Shown here piece by piece: positions 28,201 to 40,800 of a stretch of 64,000 nt of DNA. Each line of letters begins with the position of its first letter. The first letter of the stretch is position 1. Both the position numbers and the translations under genes were made by a program. This stretch comes from Dendrolimus kikuchii. Taxonomy: Eukaryota; Arthropoda; Insecta; Lepidoptera; Lasiocampidae. The stretch lies in NCBI GenBank assembly GCA_019925095.2, contig CM034411.1:3011001-3075000 (forward strand). The letters are read 5' to 3'. Under the pieces are notes generated by a model. That model ran no database searches. It saw only the letters and a program-made list of their open reading frames with translations, and had not been told where the DNA came from.

Positions 28201-31200
28201 AGGAAATTCTATTCTTTCTCCGTTCTTGCACGGATAAGTGTTTAAGGAGTAGAATAGTTGTTACATATAGATAGATAGGATACAAGGATGTGTATAGACC
28301 TGCAAATAAATTATAGTATAATACAAATAGCTTAGTAAGTTCAAATAAATATGATAATGTTAACTGGGTTTAATTATAGTTAAATATTATTAAATATGTA
28401 GTATATGTATGGTATATATAAAGAAAATGTGTATAATAAATATAAATAAATAAAATATCATGAATATAACAACTGTAAACTGTTCTTGTTAAAATTAGTC
28501 AAAAATGTAAAATAAACATGAAATTGATGTCTTATTTATAAAATTTGAGTAATAATATTGTTACAAGTGTGGGACTCGAATAAAAATGCCGTTAGAATTA
28601 CTATAGAGCTTATTTTAACTATACAAACACGTATAAAACAGGTATAAATATACTGGATAAAACCAGCAACACTACTTGTTACAATCTGCACGATCAATAA
28701 CACGCGCAAAGTCCGTCACTATATCGCTTGTTGAATGTACACGTCTTGCTGCTATCGTAATCGTCGCTCGACTGCTTCACCCCTCCGGTCGGTCATTGTT
28801 TTATACTAAACTGTATAATAGAACAAAAGACCGTGTTCACCGAGTTAATCTGCACACTTGACAAGCAAGGATTAGTTCGACTCTAATGACGGCCATAAAA
28901 GAAGTAGAAAAACAATAGCATGTTTTTCTGAACTACAAATTCTAAGCACAAAGTAAACAAAAGAAGTCCTAAATACGGTGGCAATAAAACTGTGTTTTAC
29001 GACCCGCAGGTGTGCGCATTTCTGTGTCGGTATGTAACAATATATAATGTCAGTTTAAATAAATTTGTAACTATATATATAGTGGTGTTATGCTATAAAT
29101 GTAAGTAGAAGTGATCTAGATTATTAATATTCCCTTTCTTAAAACATGAAAGGTGTTATGAGTGCTGAAACAAAAAAAAAAAACAAAAAATGTTTAAGGA
29201 GTAAACGCCAGTCATGCGTCGGAACTGTCACACATGTTCGTATACCTGCAAATGCCTGGCATGCCCCTCGGCCGCCTCGAGCAGCCTGTAGAAACGTTCG
29301 GGGTCGAACTCGAGACACTCCAGTAGACGAGCAGGCCTCGCCATCGCCAGGATCAGCCGCGTCACCAGCGGCGCCACCTGCGCCCCGGCCTCCGCAGACT
29401 TCTCGCGGGTCTGTATATTTAAAAAAAAACAGCTTTATTATACACATGGATATACATAGGATATGCCCAGGACTTCGTCTCATGCTTTACTTGAAATTCC
29501 CGGAACACAAATACGACAGCGTTTAAAAAAGAATATAAACCATCGTTTTAGTGAAAACCGTTTCTAAGACCCCAAGCAACTACAAATCGCCCCTGGGAAA
29601 ATTCCCGCGGGATTCCCGGGATAAAAATATCACATATTTTACTACATAAAATTTGCTATAGATCAGTGAAAAAAAATCACAAAGGAATTCGATTTAATTT
29701 TTATCGGGCCATTTTAAATCATTTCCAGAAAAATTCCCAATGGGTTACCAGGACCAAAAAATTCGCAGATTTTAAGTCTAAGAATTTGCTATCGGTAAAC
29801 GAAAACCACATCGAAATCGGCCCAATAGTTTTTACGTGGATCCCCAACACACATACAAACAGGTGCATGTTCTTGAAGACCACGGGCTATAAATATGGCC
29901 AACACGTAGAGGACGATTACCCTTGCCTACACCATATAAAAATACACCCAAGGACTAGCCACAATCAGTTTTTTTTTATTGCAGGAGTTCAGCAGACAGG
30001 CAGACGGCCCACTTGATGGAAGGCGGTTACCATCGCCTGTGGACATTTGCAGCACCAAAGGTGCTACAAATGCGCTGCTGCTCTCTTAAGGGAGACTGGA
30101 ACCTGGTCACTAATGCCGGAACACAACTCAAGGTTATTATGGCGACATACTTTAGACCAGAGGTGGTAGCCATCCAGTCGGGCAAATGCCACCACCTGGC
30201 TGTGGGTTGTTTTGTCGCCTCTTACGACAGGCCGCCCCAACGCAGGAAATCGTATTCTTTCAGTGCAGGACTATTGTGGGAAATGAGAACCAAAAGGTAC
30301 CGGGCTATTGGAATGAACTGCTAGCAGAACTAGGGATCTGGGACTATGGGGACTGCGGCGTCTGCCCGTCGCAATGTTCGGGGAACACGGAAAAATGGCA
30401 GACGGTGATTCACCACTCCCTGCATGGGCCCCAAAAAAATGCCGTAAAAGTCATTATTGCTACGAAAATGAGGTGCAGCCTCAGCTACAGATTTATTATA
30501 TCATAGATTATATACAAACCTCGGCAAGCAACCTGTCCAAACTGTCGGCCATGTCGTAAAAATAACTGCTCGTCACTTGCTTCGATTCTGACTTGTGGAG
30601 ACAATCCCGCGCCATTTCTAATACCTACAACACATTAAGTATACGCTTGAAACACAAAAATTGAGGAATCCCCCCTCCCCTCCCCCCTCTACTACTAATA
30701 TTACACACTGATATAATATGCTCTCTCGCTTGTTTTTCACCGTATCCCAAATATTTGGGGTCGGCACAATATGTCTTTTCCTTTCACACTCCTCTATTCT
30801 CACATACATCTTCTGTCACACCACAAACTATACATACTTATATATCATGCTTCACACAATCCATCCACCTCTTTTTTGGTCTGCCTTTGTATTTGTAGCC
30901 ATCCATCTTGAACTTTAACATTCTTTTTGTGACGTGACTTTCATCTCTTCTTATTACATGCCCATACAACCTTAATCCTCTTCCTCTCAAATTTTCAGTC
31001 ACGGGTGCAACTTTCAAAGATCCCCTTATATACTCATTTCTGATCATATCCATTATATTATAATATGCTATATATCTACATATACTACATACCTATACAT
31101 ATAGGTACTTATCACAAAAAGGAGAGCAAAATTATAAAGCTCCACTCACCTGCCGCTGGACAAATCTTTCGATTGGATTCCGGTCTGGTTTCTTGTCCAG

Positions 31201-32328
31201 CTCGGTGACTTCATCTATCAACGCCCGTAGCCTGTCAAAAAAAAACAGTCACACTATAATAATAATATTGTAATTTTATTATTGAGATTTATCGTGAGTA
31301 AATGCTGTCAATTTATATTATTACGAGTGCGGGACTCGAATTAAAAGTGCCGTTGGAATTACTATAGAATTTACTAGAACTATACAAACACGTATAACAC
31401 AGGTACAAATATAACAGGCAAGGCAGGCAAGTGAGGTGTGTAAGAATAAGCCTAAAGGGCACTCTGTTGTTTGTGCCTACCCCGCAAGGTAACTGGCGTG
31501 AAGTTATGTATGTATGTATGTATGTATGTACAAATATAACTGGACACAACCAGTACAAACTGCACGATTCAATAACACGCGCAAAGTCCGTCACTATATA
31601 GCTCATCGAATGTACACGTCTTGATTGTATCGTAATCGTCGCTTGACTGCCCACCCCCCCTCCGTTCGGGCATCGTTTTATACTAAGCTGTACAATACAA
31701 CAATCGACCGCGTGGACTGAAGTTTCCGAGGAACCGTAATCTGCACACCTGCGGCCATAAACAAGTACAATAACAATAGAACGTTTTTCTTAATTACAAT
31801 TTTTAAACACAAAGTAAACAAAAGAAGTCCAAATGTAACCAACCAGTTGTGCATTTAATTTGTCGGCGTGTAGCAATATCTTCAAGTGTGCTAATGTGCA
31901 AGCGAGATAGTGGACCCAAGTTAGGTATCCCCTTAATGCTAAAATTGTAACTGATAATAACGCCATCCTTATGTTCAGTTTCTGTATATCTAACTTACAA
32001 ACAGATTCCAAGAGAGATAAATATACAAATGCATCACACAACATATTCTCATAAACTCACTTATCATCCATAGCCTTCTGCGCTGCTGGAAACCTGGCTG
32101 CGAACAAAGACGACATCGCCGACACCGCGTCGTCTTTCGACCCCGAACCGCCTCCAGAGCCTGAGCCCCCGCCAGATCTTGATGGGGAACTGAAAACACA
32201 AAGGATTTGTGATAAAAAAGTGTTTCAATAGACCCACTCATTGATTACTCACTCAATCCTTCATTTAATTATTTTATGTATAAAAACTGGACATACAAAA
32301 ATCAATTAACATAACTCGCGAGCAGTTG

Positions 32329-32393
<65 letters not shown>

Positions 32394-35300
32394 AAATCCG
32401 CATGCATTTACTGTAGCATTGCCTGAAGCCTTGGCTGTTAGGTTGCTTGGTGAGTTACCTCAGGCTCCTGCTCCTGACGCGCCGCGCCGGGCTCTGCGGC
32501 GAGGGCGCCCTGGCCGCCGCGTGTCCGCTGCCCCCGCTGTCCGACAGCGACGCCCAGTTGTTCATGCCGCTGCCTTGCGAACTGCTGCAATATTACAATA
32601 AAAGTTCAGCAGTAGATGAAGAAGACACGACACCATTGTTAATTTTTTATTCATTACCATTTTGTATACAGTACGCGCAAAACTTAAATGTGACTCGACA
32701 GAAGTTAGCTCCGTAAGTATGCGCAGATCATATAATTTAACGTTCATTACAACTGACAGTGAGGAGCGCGAAAGAGGTGCCATGCGAGTTCGTTTGGCAG
32801 ACGAGCGAGACCGTAACACTCTCCGTCTACCGCGCGAATCTTAATTGTGTTCTGCACTTGTACAAACTTCAAGGACGCATTAAAGGTTTGCGCATACTAC
32901 ACGCCTATGACTCCTTCATCACTTTAACAAAAACAGTTGTTTTAAAGTTTAATATTGTTTTAATATTATTTATGTGTGCATTACTTTCATTCAACGTAAA
33001 AAAAAATGTTAAAAAATTATCCCTTTCCCATACTTTGCCGTTTGACATTTCTTCACAGAAATTGATCCTTTCATCTGCTGGTGTAATAATACAGGTGTAA
33101 TTTTTTCCAAAATCAGCGGCATCGATTCCTAATTGATTTTTCAAAAAAATTATGTTTACGTCAAAATCGGCCCCAAAACTCCTTTGAGTATTTTTCGATA
33201 TTTTGTATAATTTAGTATTTGGCCCTGAACGCACGCTTCACAAAATCAACCTGGATATTTTTTTGAATTTGATCTTTCATGGCAGTCGTCAATCAGCATG
33301 TTGGTAACACCTCTGTTGTTATAAACGTCCATGGGCGACGTTAACCACAATCCATCAGGTGGGCCGTTAGAGAAACAGGCTCTGTGCAGCAACAGAGAAT
33401 AACTTACTTGAGGGAGTTCTGGTGCTGATGACAGTGGGGGCAGGGCGCGCGCGGCGGCGGCTCGCACACACCCTGCACGGCCAGCAACCGCTCCTGGGAG
33501 GAGCATTGTGACTGCAACAGAGTACAAACGGGACAGACATTATCGCATACCGGTTAATCATATACTATTAACTAGCTGTATCCGCGACGTCGTCCGCGTG
33601 GAATTTGTTTTCAAAACCCCTCGATTTTGAAACATTTTTCATTGGTGCTCCGCTCCTATTGGTCTTAGCGTGATGATATATAGCCTATAATAGCCTTCCT
33701 CGACAAATGGGGTATCTAACACTGCAAGAATTTTTCAAATCAGACCTGTAGTTGCTGAGACTAGCGCGTTCAAACAAACTCTTCAGCTTTATATACTCGT
33801 CTTAGTATCTATACTAATATTATAAAGCTGAAGAGCTTGTTTGTTTAAACGCGCTAATCTCAGGAACCGCTAGTCCGATTTGAAAAATTCTTTCAGTGTT
33901 GAATAGTACATTTATCGAGGAAGGCTATAGGCTATATTATATTTTCAAAAAAATTAGGGATCCTTACTAAAAGTCCAATAATGTAACCCAAGGTGTAAAA
34001 AAAATGACCCGAAAAAATCCTTACACGGCGTGCGCTGCGAAAACTATTGATTATAGAACAAAACAATGTACTACCACTTTACAGAACATATAATTGTCTA
34101 CGAAAATTTCGCGTAACCATATGTCTAACTATTGTAGTTATCTCACAATGAGTGTTTTCTTTAAATTTTTAAAATAATTAACATGCCGTCGCTTCAAAAA
34201 CTCTTTATTTTGTACCTTGGTATTAATCCTTATTAAAATAAATTACTCCATATTCAAGATGAATTCAATACCTTTCTAGAACTTTTTGAATTATTCAATT
34301 CGGACGTTCCATTCAAAAGATATCGCGATATTTAAAATGTAAGTATTAGTGTTGTAGCCAAATATATTAATATTGTTTGATTGAACGCGCTAATCTCAGG
34401 AACTACTGGTATGATTTGAAAAATTCTTTCAGTGTTGGATAGCCCATTTATCGAGGAAGGCTATAGGCTATATATCATCACGCTAAGACCAATAGGAGCG
34501 GAGCACCAATGAAGAATGTTTCAAAATCGGAGGGTTTTGAAAGCAAATTCCACGCGGACGACGTCGCGGGCACAACTAGTAATTTCATATAATTATAAGA
34601 GGTCGAGATTTAAAATCAAAATGTTCATTTAACGAATAAAAACATCTATTGCAGAGCGCAGTCACTAATTTTCTTTGAAACTCTAAATTTGATATTTTTC
34701 TATATCTTATTGGTAAATATCTTTACAGCCATAGATAGATACGGACTCAGTGAATGCGAGCGAAGCACATAAAAATCTCACTCAACGGCTAAACAAAACA
34801 ATCAATCACATCCAAACAGCACACGTCAAATCAATTGTTACGGTACTCTTAGATAAGAACGCAGAACAATCGTTCTACATTGTACACAGACGTGGATATC
34901 GAAAATAAACACTGAATATCGCATATGTGGCCGCATACAGCGTTATCAATAACAGATGCTCTGTGATAATATGATTATATTTCTATTTATAAAACTGAGG
35001 TCACAGCGGTGTTTATAAAAGTCTCCGGTTTTTATTCTTTAAATCATGTCAGCGAAACTATACGTTTCCTCGCCATCAGTGCAGGATTTAGTAACTAAAT
35101 ATTGTTACGACCTAGACGCCGACAAAGACAAATTCACACCTGCATACCTGTAGAAACACATTTGGACTTCTTATGTTTATTTTGTGTTTAAAATTTGTGA
35201 TTATAAAACAGCCCATTGTGTATTGTCATCTTTTATGGCAGTCATCAGCCAGGTGTGTCGGATTTAAAGTACAAACTGATTCTAGGAAATTCGGTCCACG

Positions 35301-37792
35301 TGGCCGGGCAGACATATTGCATCTGTGCAGTATAAAGCAATGCCTCGATTGAGGGACGATTGCGCGTTTTATGGAATTACGAATTTCTGCATTACGTTTG
35401 GACTTGTTGTGTTCGGTTATACTTGTACCTGTGTTATACGTGGTTGTATAGTTGTAATAAACTCTATAATAATTCCAACGGCATTTTAATTCGAGTCCTG
35501 CAACTCGTAAAAATATTTTGGTGAAACTATTTTTTTTCGTCAAAATTATTACATTATTAATAGGGACGCAACGAATATTCGGCTTCCATTCGGTATTCGG
35601 CCGAATACTATGTAGTATTCTGTATACTCAAAAATATTTATATATTTCAATCACATATTATTGCTAGAAACTACGTTTTTATTGGAGATAGATAGCACGC
35701 ATATTCGGCTCGGTCAAATATTGAATAGTTAAAAAAGCGGACGAATACCGAATGGAAGCCGAATATTCCTGGCGTCTCTAATTATTATTATTACACGATG
35801 AAAGAATGACTAAACAGATATACAATGCAAAAGTGGATGGATGCAGAAGTCGTGGAAGGCCACGACACACCTTCCATGATCAAATTGATCGTGCACTAGC
35901 AGGTGATATTAGGAGCCTTAAGAACAGACGAGCGTGCATGACAAGAGTTATGAATGTCAAAGAAGCAAGTGAGGTGTGTAAGAATAAGCCTGAATGGCGC
36001 TCTGTTGTTCGTGCCTACCCCGCAAGCGAACTGGCGTGAAGTTATGTATGTATGTATACATAATAAAAATGTGGTTACAATGTCCAGCACTTATTTTGAA
36101 TAAAAACTTTTGAAGCGTCAACACCATCTACTTGACTTATATATTTATTTGATTTCTATGAATTGCAATTCAGCTTATCTGATGAATGACGATAGCTTTC
36201 ATAAATATTATTTCCTACTTACAGAATTTGCAAGAAATTAATTGACAAACTATGATTAATAATAATGTAAGGGTAAGAAAATAGCATACGTGAGGAACCA
36301 CAAGTAGTCAAGTTACTATTAATTTGCGGCAAATCTCACGAAAACATCTTGATCTTGTCTATGTAACATTTCGCAAAATCACTACGTTAGGTAAGTCTTG
36401 TTATCGTAAAATTTGAATTGCTAATTATATTTATTATAAGCTTTTATTTATCTCGTAATGTTTGTTAGTAAATTTTTTTTAAACCAAATCTTGCAAGATA
36501 TATTAGAACCAGTTCCATTAGACTTACGACATATCTCTTATTCAAATGAAAGATAAAACAAAAAAAATGTTTAATACAATGAAAGTATTAATATTAAACG
36601 ACATAAAATTAACAGACTTAAAAAAATGTCCAGCGAAAACTAAAAAAAGCAATACTAGAAAACTTTTTCTACAAATAAAGATTTCATTCATTCATTTTTT
36701 TATATCTTTGAAGTGAAATTTCTTTAGAGTTGTTGTGATTTGAAACTCGATGAAAAGAAAAAGAGATAAACACATATATTATAAGCCTGCGAGGGAACGA
36801 GATAGAGTGCATTATATTTAATCATTTAAACACTGCTTATACAAATAGAGTTGGAAATGTTTTCAAGTTTCTCGTTAATCGCCAGGTGGTAGGACATTTG
36901 CCCGACTGGATGGCTATCACCCCTGGTCTAAGGTATGTCGCCATAACAACCTTGTGTTGTGTTCCGGCATTAGTGACCAGGTTCCAGTCTCCCTTAAGAG
37001 AGCAGCAGCGCATTTGTAGCAACTTTGGTGTTGCAAATGTCCATAGGCGATGGTAACCGCTTTCCAACAAGTGGGCCGTCTGCCTGTCTGCTGGTCTCCT
37101 GCAATAAAAAAAATAATACTTCAAATTTCGTGTTTTAAAACTTAAATATACTATAAACATATAATATATGAAATGTGACGTCACGAAATTTAGAATCATC
37201 CCTCCTACCCTTTGCAACACCTTATTCCACTTCTACTGCGTGTAAACTGCACACACACACAGACACAATATTTTAATTTAATAATTAAATAAGTGTTCTA
37301 TCTTTATATATATAATTCTGTACGTGTGTTGACAGTGAACTCGTCCTAAACGGCTGGACCGATTTGAATGAATTTTTTTGTGTGTGTTCAAGTGGATTCG
37401 AGGATGGTTTAGATTCACAATTGGACCCGGTAGGTGGCGCTGCAATCGGGTTCTAAATTTTATTTCTTCAGGGCAGAACAACGTCAGCCGGGACAGCTAG
37501 TTAAATATAAGATTTTTAATAAATTAATGCTCTAAAAAATAAACCTTGAAATACATCACACCTATTTATTATTCTTGTTACCTTATACAATTTTATTTGT
37601 AAAAGCCTTACGCGAGAGTTTGCTGTGAAGGGAAAGATGAACTGGACCCTAGACTTACTATGAGAAAAAAATCAGTTATGTCCACCTTTATGCTAGAATC
37701 CGCGCTACAAAAGAAGGCCCATAAGCCGCACTTAATCCTGTCAGAGTAATTATTTGCTAATCCGTAAATCAATGTAGGTAATTACTGAATAA

Positions 37793-37847
<55 letters not shown>

Positions 37848-40800
37848 CAGCCCGTACATGTCCCACTGCTGGGCTCGGGCCTCCCATTATAGGGGGAACG
37901 GACAGTATACCACGCCACGCTTGTCCAAGGCGACTTGGCAGGTTTGATACATCGGTTATCTCGATGTGCAGGTTGCATCACGATTTTTTCCTTGAACATT
38001 GTTAGCACGTGGTAATTGTAACAATATGCTCATTAGATCAGAAAACTGACTAAGTGGTGCATGCGTTCCGGTCAGAATCGAACCCGCGCCCTTCGAGATT
38101 GGGACGCATGCGCTAATTAAAGCTGTGAATATATTTTTTTACTACGAACAAAATTCTATATGAATCTAATCTAAATGACGGAGCTGCTGAACTTTTAGTT
38201 CGTTTATCTTTCCTGAGCTACTTTCGTGATGCGGACCCTACAATCTACCTCTAAGTCGGTACCTCACTGCTGAGGATCGTGACTTTGATGGCAGTGCACA
38301 ATTGCTCTCCTCCACCTAGATGGGTTTCGAGCACGGTGGAAGGCCGAGTTTATTGAGGTGTGCAGCTGGCGAGTAATCTGGTCAATCCACCTATTCGGGG
38401 TCCCAACGCGAGGTCTCTTCCCTTCAACTTTCCCAGTGACCACAAGTCTCTCGATATTATCTAGATTCTTCCCAAAGTACTTAAAGAAAGAAAGAAAAAA
38501 TGTATTTGAAGAAGAAATAGCGACGTACTTACATTGCTGACATGTATCTTAAAAATAAAAACATATTTCGAGAATTTGTACGCCGCATTGTCAATACAAA
38601 CCTTCCTTTTGGCGTAATACTAAAACGACCTGAATATTTTATGAATTTAATTTAAAAACTATTTAATTTGTAAATAATAATATATACCTACCTACAATAA
38701 ACAGTATAAATATTTAATAAAACTACGTTTTAACGGTTTTAAGCGCGGTAATTTTATTTGATTTTGGTTTTTTCGACGTTTCGGCCACTTTTCAGTGGCC
38801 GTGATCACGGAAGACAAAGATGTCAAGTGTCAACGAGTATTGTTAAAGTTTTATTTAGCCTACCGCCAACTTATTAATTTTAATTATTTAATTTTATTTT
38901 TAATTTTGTTTATGGTTATTATTTACTCTATGGGAGCCTAATCTAATTTACTACCGCTTCGCAACATGTTATGGCTTGAAGAGAAGAAGCGGCGCAAGAA
39001 ACTCTTCAGCAAACATGCCTAGCTCTAATAATTTTATATAATATTAAAATGGGTGGAAGGAAAAATAAAAGTAATTATCAGTCAAGTTGGTTTGTGTTCC
39101 GTTGTACGCAGAAAGAGCTCACAGTGTCTTGAGGTCTGGCAGCTGGTTTTTGCTGGGTTTGGGTCTTAATAGTTTTGATAATTGGATCTTCTCTATTGAA
39201 ATTTGGGTGTTTTTTGATTTCAATAGCCTCACGCATCATTCTAGGTATGAAACGATTCTCTTTCGCGAGGATTTGTGGGTTATCGAATCTGATGTAGTGG
39301 TTGGGTTTATCCAGCGTGTGTTCACTGATCGCAGACTTCGTAGACCTTGTGTGTTTCATGTCAGCAATGTGTTCTTTTACTCGTGTTTTTATGCTCCTCT
39401 TTGTTTGCCCAATGTATGACAATCCACACTCACAATCAAGCTTGTAAACTCCTGCATCCCTTGTAAACTCCCGTGATCACGGCCACTGAAAAGTGGCCGA
39501 AACGTCGGAAAAACCAAAATCAAATAAAATTACCGCGCTTAAAACCGTTAAAACGTAGTTTTATTATGTATACAAGTCGCGAAAACTTAAGAAAATATTA
39601 GTATAAATATTTTGTTAACTTCATAATCTAAATAAAAAAATATAAATCATGCTTCAGCATACGTTGTCGGCATACTGCCGATAGCCTCTGGCGATCTCCA
39701 ATCTCGAGCTTCTCCAGTATGGAGGCATTTGTTCGGCGAGCTGTCCATGAAATGCCGACCATGACGCCAGCACCACATTTCAAAAGCGTCAATTTTATGT
39801 CTGTCCGTTGCCTACCCTCGGATTGGACCCTACAATAACATCTTCGATATCTGTCTACCCTCCAAAGAGGTTAGGGACCGTCAAAACATCAGCCACTGGT
39901 CAAACGCACGTGATTTATCACAGATGCGGCAAGTGATAACAGAAACGCTCCTTGGACGCAGTTCAAAAACGATAACAGTATAAGAAGCTCTGAAAAAGCC
40001 AACTTTATTGGAAAGAGGGTAGAGTTTAAAATAATTTAACAATCGAACACACGGGGACCGTTTGCCAAAAAAAATGTATCATGCTGCTTATTAATAAATG
40101 TATGTTTATTTTGAATTGTAGCGGTGTAATCGTACATACATACATACATACATAACTTCACGCCAGTCCCCTTGCGGGGTAGGCACGAACAACAGAGTGC
40201 CATTTAGGCTTATTCTTACACACCTCACTTGCCTCTTTGACATTCATAACTCGGTGTAATCGTGTTATATTTATACTTTGGAATGTCGCACACGAAACAT
40301 TTGAGTATATAGCAAGATATATTGATATACTAGCGGTTCCGGTAGATGTACCTACCGCTAAGAAAAACGAAAATCTAGAACCCGATTCCAGCGCCACCTA
40401 TCGGCGCCAATTGTGATTCTAAACAATTCTCGAATCCATTTCAACACGCACAAAAAATGTCATCAAAATCTGTCTAGCGGTTTAGGAGCAGTTCAGTGAC
40501 ATATGCACGAACTGAAGAAATATATAAATAAGTAGCTGTCCCGGCAGACGTCGTCCTGCCCGGAAAGGCTTCAAACGATATGCCGACAGCAGCGCCACCC
40601 ACCGGGTCCAATTGTGAACCAAGTCAGAGACCTTCTTTGGCTCATGCACAACAACTTTGCTAAAGACATGATCAAATGTACAGTTTACGATTCTATAAAG
40701 AACATACAGACAAACATTCATTTTCTATATAAGAAGAAGCAGAAGATAAAAATAATTCCCATCATGATAAATTAAAATAAACAAAAGTTCCAAATCAAAG

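Larger units (their letters stand above)
38190..39835 (-). mobile_element. RTE-clade LINE split by a Penelope insertion
   Basis: 39655-39835 reads [20 protein letters not shown] (RT C-terminal region) and 38190-38490 continues [20 protein letters not shown] then [20 protein letters not shown]. The two halves join at QRMLK / KYFGK, so 38490-39650 is inserted DNA. Confidence 0.75.

Noticed and set aside
32455..32590. GC-rich plus-strand ORFs as exons of another gene
   Set aside because: Overlapping frames on both strands, no splice continuity and no family recognised.
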